A stretch of 61,987 bases of DNA from the NCBI GenBank assembly GCA_002110465.1, contig NEED01000060.1, positions 1 through 61,987 on the forward strand, in the 5' to 3' direction. The translations under genes and the position numbers were made by a program. Numbering within the stretch: the first letter of the stretch is position 1; every line of letters starts with the position of its first letter. The DNA is from an unicellular cyanobacterium SU2 (GTDB lineage: Bacteria; Cyanobacteriota; Cyanobacteriia; Cyanobacteriales; Microcystaceae). Shown in pieces: positions 18,160 through 26,518 of the stretch. The notes under the pieces are model-generated. The model made no database searches. It saw only the letters and a list, made by a program, of their open reading frames with translations, and had not been told where the DNA came from.

Positions 18160-18431
18160 AGCGGCACTCTCAGAAGTTGACAGTATGCGGTTTTCGAGGT
18201 TCGTTTGCGCCCCACCTATTAAAAATTGGATTGAAGACGCCTCCATCATAACACAAAATCCCTGAGACCCTTACTATAACTGGTGCGCTGCAGGTTTAAA
18301 AAAGAGAGTTAGCTTTAACTCTTGTGTCATAAGAGTTAGAGGTGATTTTAGAAAATTGTTTATTTCTACATCTACCTTGGGGCGCAAAAATGCTCTGCTC
18401 TCTAGGCATTCTTACCCCAATACGCTCAATT
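18160..18431 (-). promoter_or_regulatory. Probable CRISPR leader
   Basis: The 272 bp between the last repeat and the HlyD-like stop hold no gene. Read on the minus strand there is a -10-like TATGAT (18245-18250) and a block near the first repeat, GGGGCGCAAACGAACCTCG, followed by AAAACCGCATACTGTCAACT. A hairpin-forming AGAGTTA/TAACTCT segment lies farther out. Position and array orientation support a leader. The promoter is weak because no good -35 was seen. Confidence 0.6.
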
Positions 18432-19940
18432 TTACAAATCGGTAATCAGCCTGGCTTTGCGTAGCAAAAATTTAAGGACAGTCTCTTCTCTAGAAATAAT
18501 ATCAGCTGTGCCTTCCATCCCCAATTGAAGCGAACACTGGTTTTTGCCTCTACCGAGAAAATTACTTTCGGGAGAAATCGTCACCTCGTAGAAGGGGGTG
18601 GTAGAATTTCCCTTTTGGCTGAAGCTGGTAGAAGTCGTTGCAGTCCCATCACTATTTTGGGGTTTAATCGTATCCTCAGAAATTTGGCGGACTCGACCTT
18701 TAAGAGTGCCGTAATCTGGATAAGGACAAGCAGATACTCGCATTTGGACTTCTTGATCTACTTCTAACTTGCTAATTTCTTGGGGTGAAACCATTGCTTT
18801 TATTTCTAACGGGGCATCACCTGGAACAATTTGAGCAATTTCCTCTCCAGCACGGACGGTTTGGCCAGAATTACGGAGATTAAGCTTAGAAACAATCCCA
18901 GTAGCGGTTGCAGTAATAAAAGTCTGGCTCAGGTCGAATTCCACTTGTTGAAGTTCACGGTTATCTGTCGCTAATTGTTTGCTAATTTCAATCCGTTGTT
19001 GAATCAAGGCTTCCCGTTCTTTGTTTAAATTAGCTAGCGTAGCTTCACCAGTAGCTTTTTCTTGGGCAATGCGTTCATTAGCGATCGCCACTTCTGCTAG
19101 GCTGGGATTGAGGGATGCTTGGGCGCGACGTAATCTAGCCATAGCTGCTTTAACCCCTTCTTGGAGCCGTTCTATAGTTTGTTTTTGCTCTTGGATAGTT
19201 GCTTTTCGCCCCTCTACCGCTTGTTTTTGCTGTTCCACAGCTAATTGTGCTTCCTCCAATCGATCTTTAGACAAAGCTCCTAATTCTGCAATAGGCTGAT
19301 ATCGATTTTGCTTAGATCGGGCTGCATTTAAAGCCGCCTGAGTTGATCGTAAGTCGGCTTCAGCAAACTTTAACTTAGCCTCGGCTCCTTGTAATTCTTC
19401 CTGGGTTTGTCTTACTTGAGCTTCAGCTTCAGCCACTTCAGCAGTGGTCGTAATTGTCTTGTCTCGATAATCTCGGCGGCGGCTGTCCAATTCTCGCTCA
19501 GAGACGGCGATCGCGCGGCTAATACGTTCGGTTTCAGCCAAACTCTGCCTATTAATCGCGCTAATCTGGGCATTAATTTGAACAAGTTGCTGTTGGGCTT
19601 GTTCAATCTTCTTTTGTAATTGGCTTTTTTTGGTTTGAAGGCGAGAGTCATCGAGGGTGGCGATCGCATCTCCTTTTTTAACGCTTTGATTCTCTTCGAT
19701 AGCAACATTTATCACCTGACCGTCGGTGGCAGCCTGAACCAGTCGCAACTCACCTGCCGGACGGAGGGAGGCTTGTGCTTTGACAGTTTCCTTATATTTG
19801 ATGACAGAGGCAATAGGAATAGCTAATGCTACGGTAACAAGGATAAACAGTCCGCCAAAATGAATCCAACGACTAATCGGTGGCAGAAATTCATTATCTT
19901 GAACTGGGGGGAGAAAGTCTGGGGGGGAGTTGCTCAACAT
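18432..19940 (-). CDS. HlyD-family membrane fusion protein
   Basis: An adaptor of about 502 residues from the ATG of MLSNSPPDFL (the frame opens at 19955). It has one N-terminal TM (about 30-50), a biotinyl-lipoyl-like half (VQAATDGQVINVAIEENQSV, about 85-104), a long coiled coil (about 120-340) and a second barrel half (about 345-400). It links an inner-membrane ABC exporter to the outer envelope. It lies 80 bp downstream of the C39 ABC gene on the same strand, so the pair forms a type I-like export system. Confidence 0.92.
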   Translation of the reverse strand: MLSNSPPDFLPPVQDNEFLPPISRWIHFGGLFILVTVALAIPIASVIKYKETVKAQASLRPAGELRLVQAATDGQVINVAIEENQSVKKGDAIATLDDSRLQTKKSQLQKKIEQAQQQLVQINAQISAINRQSLAETERISRAIAVSERELDSRRRDYRDKTITTTAEVAEAEAQVRQTQEELQGAEAKLKFAEADLRSTQAALNAARSKQNRYQPIAELGALSKDRLEEAQLAVEQQKQAVEGRKATIQEQKQTIERLQEGVKAAMARLRRAQASLNPSLAEVAIANERIAQEKATGEATLANLNKEREALIQQRIEISKQLATDNRELQQVEFDLSQTFITATATGIVSKLNLRNSGQTVRAGEEIAQIVPGDAPLEIKAMVSPQEISKLEVDQEVQMRVSACPYPDYGTLKGRVRQISEDTIKPQNSDGTATTSTSFSQKGNSTTPFYEVTISPESNFLGRGKNQCSLQLGMEGTADIISREETVLKFLLRKARLITDL

Positions 19941-20019
19941 TTTTCTAATTACCAAGGTTTCAAAATGTCTAAACAGTAGATAGGCAATCTACAAAATTTA
20001 ATGTAGGTTTTGATTGTGA

Positions 20020-22263
20020 TTACCTGCTAATCGTGGCGGACTTCCCGTTGCTACTGGTGGGATTACCATTAAGGTGAGGACTAGAAGAATTGATGACTAA
20101 ATTGTGAGTTAAGGGGACAATGCCGTCTAAGAAGTCTAAGTGGTCGCCAGAGAGAGCTTGCAACTCTTTTGGAGTGCCTTGAATTTTTAATTGTCCTTTA
20201 TCGAGCATAATGATCCAATCTGCTCGCTGAATGACTTTTGGACGATGACTAATCATAATGGTGGTTTTACCCTGTCGATGGTGTAATAATTGCTCTAATA
20301 GTTGAGCTTCGCCGACGGGATCGAGGGCTCCAGTGGATTCATCTAAAATTAGAACAGGTGGATCAGTAACGATCGCTCTAGCGATGGCTAATCTTTGCTT
20401 TTGACCACCAGAGAGATTAGCCCCAAATTCTCCTAAAACCGTTTGATATTTATCAGGAAGTTCCCTAATAAAACCATCAGCCCTAGCTATCTGACACGCT
20501 TTGACAATCTGCTCAAACGTAACCTGGGGATAACTGAAACGGAAATTTTCGAGAATTGACCGACTCCAAAAATGAGGTTCTTGAGGCACTAATACCACTT
20601 GCTGACGTAAGCATTCTAGGGATACGTCTTGCTGATTATAGATGTCATAGCGAATATTGCCAGATTGAGAGGAATATAAACCAGCGATCAGTTTCGCTAG
20701 GGTACTTTTACCACAGCCAGATTGACCAATTAGGGCAACGACTTTACCTCCTGGAATCGTTACAGAGAAGTCTTGAAGAAGGTCAACCCTACCAGCATGG
20801 TGAAAATTCAGCTTAGTACAGATAATATCGCCATCCCCTGGAATTTCTGCCCAAGGCTTTTTAAAATCATTTTCGTCTTCTGCAGTAGCGTCAATTACTT
20901 CTGTCAGACGTTGAATAACGACTTGGGCGGTAATAAATTCATCCACTAGCCCAATAACTGCTCCCAAAAACCCTAGAAAATTACCACTCATCCCGTTATA
21001 GGCGAGTAACTGACCAATAGATAAGGTGTGATTAATAACGAGGTAACTCCCTAACCAGAGAACCCCAATGCTGGTGAAAGTGGAAAAAATACTGGTGATA
21101 GTGCTGCTATACAGTCCTAGCTTCATCAGACCCCAGCCGAGGTTTGCTAGACGACCATAATTGCTCTGATATTCTCCCCAAGCTTGGGGGGTAGCCTGGG
21201 TGGTTTTGAGGATTTGGACTCCGCGAAAGGTTTCTACTAAAAAGCCTTGGTTTTCTGTCCCTAAGACGATTTGGTTGCGGGTTTTGGAGCGCAAGGCAGG
21301 GAGAAAAAGCAGGTTAAGGAGGGTGACGATGATAAAGGCAGCAATTGAAGCTAAAGTTAGTTCCCAACTGTAAAAAAGCATCAAAACTAAGGAAACCAGG
21401 GCGATAAAAAATTGGCTAGGCAAACCGAGAACAAGTTGGGAAACTAGGTTATTGATAGCATCGACATCAGCAATGCGGCTAACCACTTCTCCACTGCGCC
21501 GCCCTTCAAAATAGGAAAGGGGTAGACCCAGGAGTTTTCGTCCGTATTCTAAGATTAGTCCCAATTGCAACCGCTGTCCGAAGTGACCGATCAGGTGGGA
21601 CTGAACTAAACCAATGATGCTTTTAAATAGGTTCATGCCGATGACCCCAATAGCCACGGTGGTGAGGAGTTGGGTATCCCCTCGCACCAGTACGTCATCG
21701 GTGAGTAGTTGCATCATCAAGGGACTGGCTAAAGAGAGTAGTCCAATCGCGAAGTTAATGGCGATCGCTTGAGCGATGATCAAACGATAAGGCCAGACGC
21801 GGGCAATAAAGCGTCCAAACCCCCCTACTTTGTCTTCTGGTTGTTGGTAAAAGCGGCTATCATCAGGTTGTAGGAGTAGCATGATTCCATTGCCCCAACC
21901 GGCGATTAATTCTCGACGGGTGAGGTAGCGGATACCCACCCCGGGGTCGGCGATGACGTATTTTTTGCCTTTGTACCCATACAATACTACCCAGTGATAG
22001 CCTTTCCAGTGAATGATAGCTGGTAGAGGGGCTTTTTCTAACTGATCGATGAGTTCGGCGGTAGCTTTGACTTGGCGAGCATTGAACCCCAAGGTATCTG
22101 CACCTCGGCTCAAACCTAGAAGGGTGGTTCCTCGCGCTCCGGTTCCTACTGCTTCCCTGACCCGACTGATCGCAAAAGTGCGTTTGTAGTGTTTGGCAAT
22201 AGTGGCGATGCAGGCAGCACCACAGTCTTCTTCAGAGTGTTGCAGAACAATTGGGTATTTCAT
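20020..22263 (-). CDS. C39-peptidase ABC exporter (PCAT type)
   Basis: A 747-residue protein from the ATG of MKYPIVLQ; the frame continues to 22323 but that part lacks conservation. An N-terminal C39 peptidase carries C14 (EEDCGAAC), H90 (GYHWVV) and D106 (ADPG). Six TM helices (about 155-430) are followed by an ATPase domain with Walker A GQSGCGKST, signature LSGGQKQRLAIARA and Walker B VLILDEST. Such exporters cleave double-glycine leaders and secrete the product. Two genes with such leaders lie just upstream. Confidence 0.95.
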   Translation of the reverse strand: MKYPIVLQHSEEDCGAACIATIAKHYKRTFAISRVREAVGTGARGTTLLGLSRGADTLGFNARQVKATAELIDQLEKAPLPAIIHWKGYHWVVLYGYKGKKYVIADPGVGIRYLTRRELIAGWGNGIMLLLQPDDSRFYQQPEDKVGGFGRFIARVWPYRLIIAQAIAINFAIGLLSLASPLMMQLLTDDVLVRGDTQLLTTVAIGVIGMNLFKSIIGLVQSHLIGHFGQRLQLGLILEYGRKLLGLPLSYFEGRRSGEVVSRIADVDAINNLVSQLVLGLPSQFFIALVSLVLMLFYSWELTLASIAAFIIVTLLNLLFLPALRSKTRNQIVLGTENQGFLVETFRGVQILKTTQATPQAWGEYQSNYGRLANLGWGLMKLGLYSSTITSIFSTFTSIGVLWLGSYLVINHTLSIGQLLAYNGMSGNFLGFLGAVIGLVDEFITAQVVIQRLTEVIDATAEDENDFKKPWAEIPGDGDIICTKLNFHHAGRVDLLQDFSVTIPGGKVVALIGQSGCGKSTLAKLIAGLYSSQSGNIRYDIYNQQDVSLECLRQQVVLVPQEPHFWSRSILENFRFSYPQVTFEQIVKACQIARADGFIRELPDKYQTVLGEFGANLSGGQKQRLAIARAIVTDPPVLILDESTGALDPVGEAQLLEQLLHHRQGKTTIMISHRPKVIQRADWIIMLDKGQLKIQGTPKELQALSGDHLDFLDGIVPLTHNLVINSSSPHLNGNPTSSNGKSATISR

Positions 22264-22403
22264 CTTTGGGATAAATGGTGATGTAAAAAATGGTGTTGGG
22301 GTATTAGCCCCAACTTGATGCAATCAAAGGTTAAGATTTTAACTAAAAGATGACGTAGTGAAGTCCCCATTCTCAGCTTGCGGAATGGGGATGAGCTTTT
22401 CGT

Positions 22404-22811
22404 TTAGCCAAAAGCACGGTAGTAAACATCGTAAGTAGAACCACTTCCACTTACTCGCGCTCTCCTTTGAACACCGTATGTGTTATATGCAGTAAAGCCT
22501 CCCATGGGATCATCACTACCTGCTAAAAAGCCATCTTGATCGAAAAGTTGAATCCTTGCAAAAGAACCGTCGGTTCCTAAACCTCGGTTGACTGTGCGAG
22601 TATTACCAGTAGCAAAAGAGTGAGGTCCCCAGATTTTGCTGCCATTGATTGTGATATAGGTATCGTCTTTACCAATAAAATCAGCATCAGCATTAATCGC
22701 TTGAAGTTTATCTACAAGTACAAACAGACCTCCTTCAATAATAGCCCCTTGTTCAAGAGTTAATTCGGTGAATAGTTGCTCATTGACAGTCATTTTGTTG
22801 ATGTTGGACAT
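22404..22811 (-). CDS. Double-glycine-leader secreted protein B
   Basis: A 135-residue precursor from the ATG of MSNINKM (the frame runs back to 22868). The leader has the form FTELTLEQGAIIEGG with predicted cleavage after GG at residue 28, leaving a body of about 107 residues rich in Gly, Thr, Tyr and Arg (GLGTDGSFARIQLFDQDG). Cysteine is absent, so lanthipeptide or disulfide chemistry is unlikely. Shine-Dalgarno GGAGAAA lies 5 bases upstream. The body family is not recognised. It is the probable cargo of the adjacent exporter. Confidence 0.82.
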   Translation of the reverse strand: MSNINKMTVNEQLFTELTLEQGAIIEGGLFVLVDKLQAINADADFIGKDDTYITINGSKIWGPHSFATGNTRTVNRGLGTDGSFARIQLFDQDGFLAGSDDPMGGFTAYNTYGVQRRARVSGSGSTYDVYYRAFG

Positions 22812-22848
22812 GATTTTTCTCCGTGATTTATGTTGATTAACTTTCTCT

Positions 22849-23220
22849 TTAAAGACTATTAGCTCCAACTAAATTAGCTCCGGGTGCACCTCCACCGGTA
22901 AATAGGTATACACTACTCCCATGGGGAGAGACACGATCAAAGTTATTTCGGAATGGCCCGGCTTGTGGATAGGCGACTTGAGGGACATAACCAGGTCCTA
23001 GCTTTGAATCGTAAACAACTACAGGTTGATAATGAGAGACGTAGTTAATTTCTTGCCCAGGTTTCAAATATTTATGTTGTCCATCAATCTGAAAATTGAG
23101 GCCAATACCTGACTTGTTACCGATATAATAAGCAGCACCTCCTTCAATAACAGCCCCTTGTTCAGGAGTTAATTCGGTGAATAGTTGCTCATTGAAAGCC
23201 ATTTTGTTGATGTTAGACAT
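22849..23220 (-). CDS. Double-glycine-leader secreted protein A
   Basis: A 123-residue precursor with leader MSNINKMAFNEQLF...LTPEQGAVIEGG and predicted cleavage after residue 28. The body of about 95 residues is rich in Gly, Pro, Tyr and Val (HYQPVVVYDSKLGPGYVP) and has no Cys. The leader and about 20 bases of 5' untranslated region are nearly identical to those of protein B, 37 bp downstream, while the bodies differ. Function is unknown; secretion through the C39 ABC exporter is inferred. Confidence 0.82.
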   Translation of the reverse strand: MSNINKMAFNEQLFTELTPEQGAVIEGGAAYYIGNKSGIGLNFQIDGQHKYLKPGQEINYVSHYQPVVVYDSKLGPGYVPQVAYPQAGPFRNNFDRVSPHGSSVYLFTGGGAPGANLVGANSL

Positions 23221-23405
23221 GGTTTTTCTCCGTGATTTACGTTGATGAAATTTCCCTGGTTATCAGTGTTTCTATTCCAGGTAAAGGTCATCTCTAAAAA
23301 AGATTTAACGATTGAGATCTCGATTTATTTTTAGAATATTTTTCTAGCTATTTTCTTGATCTCTAAGCAATAATATTAAGGTTGAATAACCTAGTTTTTA
23401 TTGCC

Positions 23406-23612
23406 TTAGCGCATTATTACGATCAAACTTTTATATTTATGCAGTTGTCTAGCGATTTTTTTGTAAAGAAATATTAAAATGACAAGTAAGAGAATAATTG
23501 TGTTGATAAGCTTGGAATTTTTTGAATAAAAATAGGTCAGATTAAGCCAAGGGTTACTTAGCTTATAAGAGACTGTTTCTAAAATAAATAAAAACGCTAG
23601 CGGAAAGCTCAA
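23406..23612 (-). CDS. Small membrane protein following the DUF1822 gene
   Basis: A 68-residue frame starting with TTG at 23612, the base after the DUF1822 stop, and reading SFPLAFLFILETVSYKLSN. It has two hydrophobic segments (about 3-15 and 35-52) and a basic tail. Direct abutment to the upstream gene suggests translational coupling. The unusual start and lack of a known family keep confidence low. Confidence 0.4.
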   Translation of the reverse strand: MSFPLAFLFILETVSYKLSNPWLNLTYFYSKNSKLINTIILLLVILIFLYKKIARQLHKYKSLIVIMR

Positions 23613-24788
23613 CTAAAAACGTAATATTTCTGGCTCATAGTTGTCGGGTGTTGGCTCAATTTCCCAGATTAAACCTTCCCCAGGACTTAATGATACTTCG
23701 ATGAAGAGTAAGTCAACACTGGTTATAGCAATATCTTCGTTATTATCAAAAGAACGTAAATCTTCGGTGAGTAGCCTGAGTTTTATGCCTTGAGGGAGAC
23801 GGCTACCTGGAACAGCACTGCGTAACTCAAAACGCCAAATGTCATCTACTTGATTACCCTGGGGAAACACTCGCAGTTCATATAGTTTATCTAAAATCAC
23901 AAGCTGACGCGCAAAAACAATTGATGGGGAGACAGATTGGGACCCTCTTGATAAAATAAGGTTCGGTTGCCATTGAGTGATACTCCAACCTAAATCTTGG
24001 GCGGCTTGTGATATCCCTGTTTTTAACCACTGTCGCACAGACCATTGTTCAGTAAACCCCATCCGCCGTTCATACAGTCGTCGTCTCCAGCCATTGTGTT
24101 CGAGGAGCGGTCCCCATAAGTGAAACGGAATTTCTAGCCTAGGGACTAAGATCGAATCTTTTCCTAACCGGATTAATAAGTTTTCAGCTTGGGTAAGGGA
24201 TAAGGTTGGTAAGGGAGCAACGGTTTCTTGTCGTATTTCCTCTGGACATAATTGACGTGCTATCCACAATATACTGAGATCGGCAGTTAAATCATTCTCC
24301 TCTAGAATATAGACGCGATCGCTAGGATCATAGCTCCCTTTATTCTTCAATTGTCGATGAGTGGTATACCCAAAAACTCTCAAATAAGCATCATCGGGAT
24401 TAACTTGCATGGCGATGTAATAATCACCCGTCCAACTCGGAATATCAACCCACTCTTGAGGAACTCGTAATTCATTCAAGTCTAAGGTATCTGTTGGGAA
24501 TAATATAAGTCGTATGCCCTCAAACTGAATCGCTACACCATCAACCACTTCGCAGAAACAAGGCAAAGCCGAAGGATTTGGCCACACTTTGGCGTTAATC
24601 GATTGTTCATCTTTGAGCCAAGGCAAAAAAGTATCTAAGGCAACTTGATTAAGGTAAGCTTGCCAGCGACGACTGATAGAGGAATAGCAGTCTGTTTGCG
24701 ACCAAATGCTCTCTAGAGTATTTTCAGCAATTTCTAGATAAAATTGGTCAATATCAAAGTTGAGGAAAGTGATTGAATCAGCATTCAT
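23613..24788 (-). CDS. DUF1822 family protein
   Basis: A 391-residue protein of the cyanobacterial DUF1822 family. It has a Trp-rich N-terminal region (about 25-70), a middle region with an LTADLSILWIARQL helix, and a C-terminal beta-rich part. Biochemical function is unknown. It lies 20 bp after the sigma-like gene on the same strand. This sigma plus DUF1822 pairing recurs in cyanobacteria as far as I recall, so the protein may modulate the sigma factor. It has no TM helix or signal peptide. Confidence 0.82.
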   Translation of the reverse strand: MNADSITFLNFDIDQFYLEIAENTLESIWSQTDCYSSISRRWQAYLNQVALDTFLPWLKDEQSINAKVWPNPSALPCFCEVVDGVAIQFEGIRLILFPTDTLDLNELRVPQEWVDIPSWTGDYYIAMQVNPDDAYLRVFGYTTHRQLKNKGSYDPSDRVYILEENDLTADLSILWIARQLCPEEIRQETVAPLPTLSLTQAENLLIRLGKDSILVPRLEIPFHLWGPLLEHNGWRRRLYERRMGFTEQWSVRQWLKTGISQAAQDLGWSITQWQPNLILSRGSQSVSPSIVFARQLVILDKLYELRVFPQGNQVDDIWRFELRSAVPGSRLPQGIKLRLLTEDLRSFDNNEDIAITSVDLLFIEVSLSPGEGLIWEIEPTPDNYEPEILRF

Positions 24789-24808
24789 GGTGCTTACTCT
24801 ACTTGAAC

Positions 24809-25987
24809 TTAACTGAAATCAGGGTGATGGTAATGAACTTTTAACCATTCCTCTAAAATAATGCCCATCTGATTAAGTACGTCAGTATTGAGAGAATTAT
24901 GCCCTGTGTTTTTACTCCACTGAGCTAAAGTCGATAGTAAGGTTTGCCGATGACTAGCCAGACGGCGCGACACGGTATATTGTTTGATCTCTAGCTGTTT
25001 AGAAATCTGCTGTTGAGTTAATCCTTGTCCGTAATACATTTGTAGCAATCGTTGAGATTGGAGATCAAGTTTAACTAACGTTCCCAGTAAAACTGCATTG
25101 ATCTGCGATCGCTCTTCTTTTCTGTGTTCCTCTTCTTCTTGTGTAATAAGATCTCCGAGTAATGATTTTTGAAAATCGGTAGATAAGTGATCGAGCAATG
25201 ATCCTTCTTCATATCCTGGTTTGGGTGCATCAACGGAGACAAATTTAGGATATAAGTAAGCACGAGCAGCTTTGGCGGAAAGTTGCAACATTTTTTGTAG
25301 TTCCTCTGGCTCTAGAGGTTTTTTGTGGCTCTGTTTGTTGTAAAGTTTGGTAATTTCTTCCCAAATAGCTGCTTCTGGTGCGAGCATCTTGCGAGGGACT
25401 TTGGCTTGGGTGGGGGCATAAAGGATTTTATAACATTTCCAAGCTAAGATATATTGAGCAATTTGATCAGATTTTAGTCCTCGATATTGAAGGGATTCAA
25501 GCAATTTTTTCTGGCTAAGTTTGTGTAATAAAGCCCAATCTGTACAGATATTAACTTCACGGCGTTGACGTAATTCGTCTTTGATAATGCTCCTAAAAAC
25601 GAGACTAGCGTATTTTTCTAGGTTAATACCCTGTTGAGCCTTGAATTTGTTGAAAATTTTCTCAATTTTGAGTAGTGCAATTTGAAATAAGTCCGTCAGA
25701 GAGAGGCTACTTGAAAAGTTCATTGTCATTTTTTTTGCTGTCCAGTAAGTTACCTCTTGTAGGTAAGAGCAAAGATGGGCTGAGGCTAAAGGACTTCTTT
25801 GTGTTTGCCAAACTTTATGCCAGTAGAGAGCCCAAAAATGCCGAGAAATATGATATTCTGATGATTGAGATAGACATTGCTGCATACTTCTTTGAAGTTT
25901 TGGATCAGTGATCCAACGAGTTATCCAGTCAGTATCAAATTGCAAAAAAGTAGAAAAAATGTCTAGAACACTCTTACGTGTTTGCAT
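24809..25987 (-). CDS. Divergent sigma-70-like RNA polymerase factor
   Basis: A 392-residue protein. The region 2-like helix bundle is near residues 85-150 (FKAQQGINLEKYASLVFRSI, IKDELRQRREV). The region 4 helix-turn-helix near 300-360 reads QRLLQMYYGQGLTQQQISKQ followed by KQYTVSRRLASH. The middle is longer and less like group 1-2 sigma factors. It heads a possible operon with DUF1822 and the leader peptide and exporter genes, and may direct their transcription. The DNA target is unknown. Confidence 0.8.
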   Translation of the reverse strand: MQTRKSVLDIFSTFLQFDTDWITRWITDPKLQRSMQQCLSQSSEYHISRHFWALYWHKVWQTQRSPLASAHLCSYLQEVTYWTAKKMTMNFSSSLSLTDLFQIALLKIEKIFNKFKAQQGINLEKYASLVFRSIIKDELRQRREVNICTDWALLHKLSQKKLLESLQYRGLKSDQIAQYILAWKCYKILYAPTQAKVPRKMLAPEAAIWEEITKLYNKQSHKKPLEPEELQKMLQLSAKAARAYLYPKFVSVDAPKPGYEEGSLLDHLSTDFQKSLLGDLITQEEEEHRKEERSQINAVLLGTLVKLDLQSQRLLQMYYGQGLTQQQISKQLEIKQYTVSRRLASHRQTLLSTLAQWSKNTGHNSLNTDVLNQMGIILEEWLKVHYHHPDFS

Positions 25988-26518
25988 CTTTCATTATTAA
26001 ATATTAAATATTTTGTGACAAATCTAAGATTGAATGGTTAAACAATTACCTTAATTACTATTGTGCCAGAAATCACAGGTCAATTACAACTTTCTTTATG
26101 CTTAGATGAGATTAGCATAGAGCAGTGTAATTACCATGACAAGTAACTAGAAAAAACTGGTCAAACTTCACGAAAAATTAGAGACACTAAGTACCAAGGC
26201 AAAATTATCAGTGGTGGGCAAAGTATCTTAGAAGCGGGAACAGAGATTCTCATAAATCATTTATGATTGCTATATGACTCGCGCCCTTGAAAACCAATAA
26301 TCCCCACACCCGACACCCGACACACTGCACCCGACACCCTGTCCCAACTCTAAAATTGGTTGGTTCAAGATCTCAGTAGTAAGGACTTTAGCCCTATCAC
26401 AGCAGTCTGATCATGACTCACTACAAAGATCAAATTAATTTTGCTTACTGACTTAGAACTGATTTTCTTCATCAATTATCAATTCAATTAATGATCAAGG
26501 GTTCTAATCAGATCTAGG
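25988..26518. other. Intergenic region between sigma-like and caspase genes
   Basis: This 531-bp gap holds no supported gene. A short tract at 26310-26340 repeats CCCGACACCC-like units. A short frame near 26193-26265 (RDTKYQGKIISGGQSILEAG) lacks a start and is treated as noise or a relic. Promoters for the sigma-like gene (minus strand) should lie near 26000-26080 but none is clear. Confidence 0.4.

Noticed and set aside
17159-18249. Open frames on the minus strand across CRISPR repeats, repeating VSTIKNPYEGLK
   Set aside because: The 37-bp repeat happens to be open in this frame and spacers keep it open by chance; the frames are the array itself, not proteins.
22404-23220. Lanthipeptide or disulfide-type bacteriocin precursors
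   Set aside because: Neither body contains cysteine and no modification enzyme gene is present.
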